Assembly: GCF_000621865.1 (NCBI RefSeq)
Contig: NZ_JHXE01000012.1
Coordinates: forward strand, 155,017 to 219,016
Length of the DNA: 64,000 nt
DNA from: Pseudobutyrivibrio sp. MD2005
GTDB lineage: Bacteria; Bacillota; Clostridia; Lachnospirales; Lachnospiraceae
Direction of reading: 5' to 3'
A program made the position numbers and the translations under genes. This document shows positions 63,153 to 64,000 of this stretch, piece after piece. Within the stretch, counting starts at the first letter, position 1. Each line of letters begins with the position of its first letter. The notes below the pieces were generated by a model. The model searched no databases, was not told the DNA's origin, and saw only the letters and a program-made list of their open reading frames with translations.

Positions 63153-63226
63153 CGTGCGTGAGAAGATTCGAACTCCCGACACCTTGGTCCGTAGCCAAGT
63201 GCTCTATCCAGCTGAGCTACACACAC
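63153..63226 (-). tRNA. tRNA-Arg (ACG)
   Basis: Cloverleaf with acceptor GTGTGTG/CACGCAC, D-arm, anticodon loop CTACGGA (anticodon ACG) in a CTTGG/CCAAG stem, and T-loop TTCGAAT. The CCA end is not encoded. It is the last gene of the cluster. Confidence 0.96.
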
Positions 63227-63234
63227 ACATTAAG

Positions 63235-63308
63235 TAGCGAGAGGGGGATTCGAACCCTCGACACCACGGGTATGAACCGTGTGCTCTAGCCAACTGAGCT
63301 ATCTCGCC
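63235..63308 (-). tRNA. tRNA-Met (CAT), elongator type
   Basis: Anticodon loop TTCATAC in stem CACGG/CCGTG. The acceptor begins GGCGAGA and ends TCTCGCT-A, with a G1-U72 pair as in Bacillus elongator tRNA-Met. It lacks the initiator's GGG/CCC anticodon stem. No encoded CCA. Confidence 0.92.
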
Positions 63309-63315
63309 ATATGAA

Positions 63316-63390
63316 TCGGGGTGACAGGATTCGAACCTGCGACCCCCTGGTCCCAAACCAGGTGCTCTAGCCAAACTGAGCCACACCCCG
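63316..63390 (-). tRNA. tRNA-Pro (TGG)
   Basis: Anticodon loop TTTGGGA in stem CCTGG/CCAGG (anticodon TGG); acceptor CGGGGTG/CACCCCG; T-loop TTCGAAT. No encoded CCA. Confidence 0.96.
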
Positions 63391-63397
63391 ATATAAA

Positions 63398-63470
63398 AGC
63401 CGATGATCGGACTCGAACCGATAACCTGCTGATTACAAATCAGCTGCTCTGCCAATTGAGCCACATCGGC
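63398..63470 (-). tRNA. tRNA-Thr (TGT)
   Basis: Anticodon loop TTTGTAA in stem GCTGA/TCAGC (anticodon TGT); acceptor GCCGATG/CATCGGC; T-loop TTCGAGT. The discriminator base is U. No encoded CCA. Confidence 0.96.
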
Positions 63471-63488
63471 AAAAAAATTGAAACTGAG

Positions 63489-63561
63489 CTCCCCAAGTAG
63501 GACTCGAACCTACGACAACTCGGTTAACAGCCGAGTGCTCTACCAACTGAGCTATTGAGGA
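63489..63561 (-). tRNA. tRNA-Asn (GTT)
   Basis: Anticodon loop CTGTTAA in stem CTCGG/CCGAG (anticodon GTT); acceptor TCCTCAA/TTGGGGA; T-loop TTCGAGT. No encoded CCA. Confidence 0.96.
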
Positions 63562-63588
63562 ATACAAACAATAGCAAAAACTATTGAG

Positions 63589-63661
63589 TGGAGACGGAGA
63601 GATTCGAACTCTTGACCCCCTGCTTGCAAGGCAGGTGCTCTCCCAACTGAGCTACGCCCCC
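63589..63661 (-). tRNA. tRNA-Ala (TGC)
   Basis: Anticodon loop CTTGCAA in stem CCTGC/GCAGG (anticodon TGC); acceptor GGGGGCG/CGTCTCC with G-U pairs; T-loop TTCGAAT. First tRNA after the 23S gene. No encoded CCA. Confidence 0.96.
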
Positions 63662-63678
63662 ATATTTACTATTTATGA

Positions 63679-63702
63679 AAAATAGCAAGCTTTTGGCTTG
63701 CT
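63679..63702 (-). terminator. Hairpin between 23S rRNA and tRNA-Ala
   Basis: AGCAAGC/GCTTGCT with a 5-nt loop, followed on the minus strand by ATTTTT, lies between the 23S end and the first tRNA. It may be a partial terminator or a processing site. Confidence 0.55.
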
Positions 63703-63785
63703 TATAAATTATAAAATTTATAGCAACCTCAAAACTTCATACAGTAAATTTCAGAATTACATCCTAACTACACATTTCCTTTTTA

Positions 63786-64000
63786 GAATAAACCTTCGAT
63801 CTATTAGTATTCATCAGCTGAATGTGTTACCACACTTACACCTTGAACCTATCTACCTTATCGTCTATAAGGGATCTTATTTCCTTAAAGGAAGGGGATA
63901 TCTCATCTTGAGGGGGGCTTCACGCTTAGATGCCTTCAGCGTTTATCCCGTCCAGACTTGGCTACTCAGCTATGCCGTTGGTCGACAGCTGATACACCAG
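63786..64000 (-). rRNA. 23S ribosomal RNA, 3' end (partial)
   Basis: The minus strand shows the conserved 3' end of 23S rRNA: GTCGACCAACGGCATAGCTG, AGTCTGGACGGGATAAACGC, TGAAGGCATCTAAG and ATTCAGCTGATGAATACTAA, ending near CGAAGGTTTATTC. The exact terminus is approximate. The 5' part lies outside the window, and no 5S gene follows in the next ~120 bp. Confidence 0.97.

Noticed and set aside
63204..63464. 86-residue open frame across the tRNA genes
   Set aside because: It reads through several tRNAs on the same strand; the tRNAs fold perfectly and the protein looks like a tRNA-derived artefact.

Overview
The window is a low-GC Firmicutes chromosome segment, most likely from an anaerobic gut or rumen Lachnospiraceae of the Butyrivibrio/Pseudobutyrivibrio type. 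The pointers are A/T-rich codon use, AGGAGG ribosome sites, small families typical of that group (DUF6472, DUF4250, a 52-residue protein before a PspC gene), GH25 and L,D-transpeptidase wall enzymes, and an FMN-riboswitch rib operon. Nearly all genes lie on the minus strand, pointing away from an rRNA operon whose 23S 3' end is at the right edge. The genus is inferred, not proven.

Region 1 (1-11.5 kb) is a sulfur-acquisition island: a partial rhodanese, cysN-cysD, an AprB-like ferredoxin, an AprA-like flavoprotein, the sulfate ABC transporter (cysA, cysW, cysT, sbp), then a sulfonate/taurine-type ABC transporter (ssuC, ssuB, ssuA). ATP sulfurylase is paired with an APS-reductase-like couple. 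CysN ends in what looks like a dead APS-kinase domain, which fits reduction of APS without PAPS.

Region 2 (11.5-17.5 kb) is accessory: a DUF3990/XRE toxin-antitoxin-like pair behind a repeat-rich promoter, a MerR regulator with a divergent MerR-type promoter, an XRE regulator, a PspC pair, a flavin reductase, a macrodomain protein and a nicotinamidase-like hydrolase. Between the last two is the most striking non-coding object: twelve 8-bp motifs (YTACTTGT/ACAAGTAR) in strictly alternating orientation at about 31-bp steps, forming six dyads with a period near 62.5 bp.

Region 3 (17.5-45 kb) is mostly housekeeping and envelope: iscS-iscU, putP, an amino-acid ABC transporter, a MocR-type regulator divergent from an ECF S-component, GH25 lysozyme, hisC, L,D-transpeptidase, Hsp33, RecJ, Pta, FliB, a CapA-like protein, an alanine symporter and a diguanylate cyclase.

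Region 4 (45-58.7 kb) has a sugar-binding-type lipoprotein next to the cyclase, a 597-bp imperfect palindrome without genes, a HAD phosphatase, a chemotaxis receptor, a phosphoribosyltransferase-like protein, a calcium-binding-repeat protein, a CAAX protease, glycogen phosphorylase and a long IleS. Region 5 (58.7-64 kb) is the ribDEBAH operon under an FMN riboswitch, then six tRNA genes and the 23S rRNA end, with no 5S gene between them.
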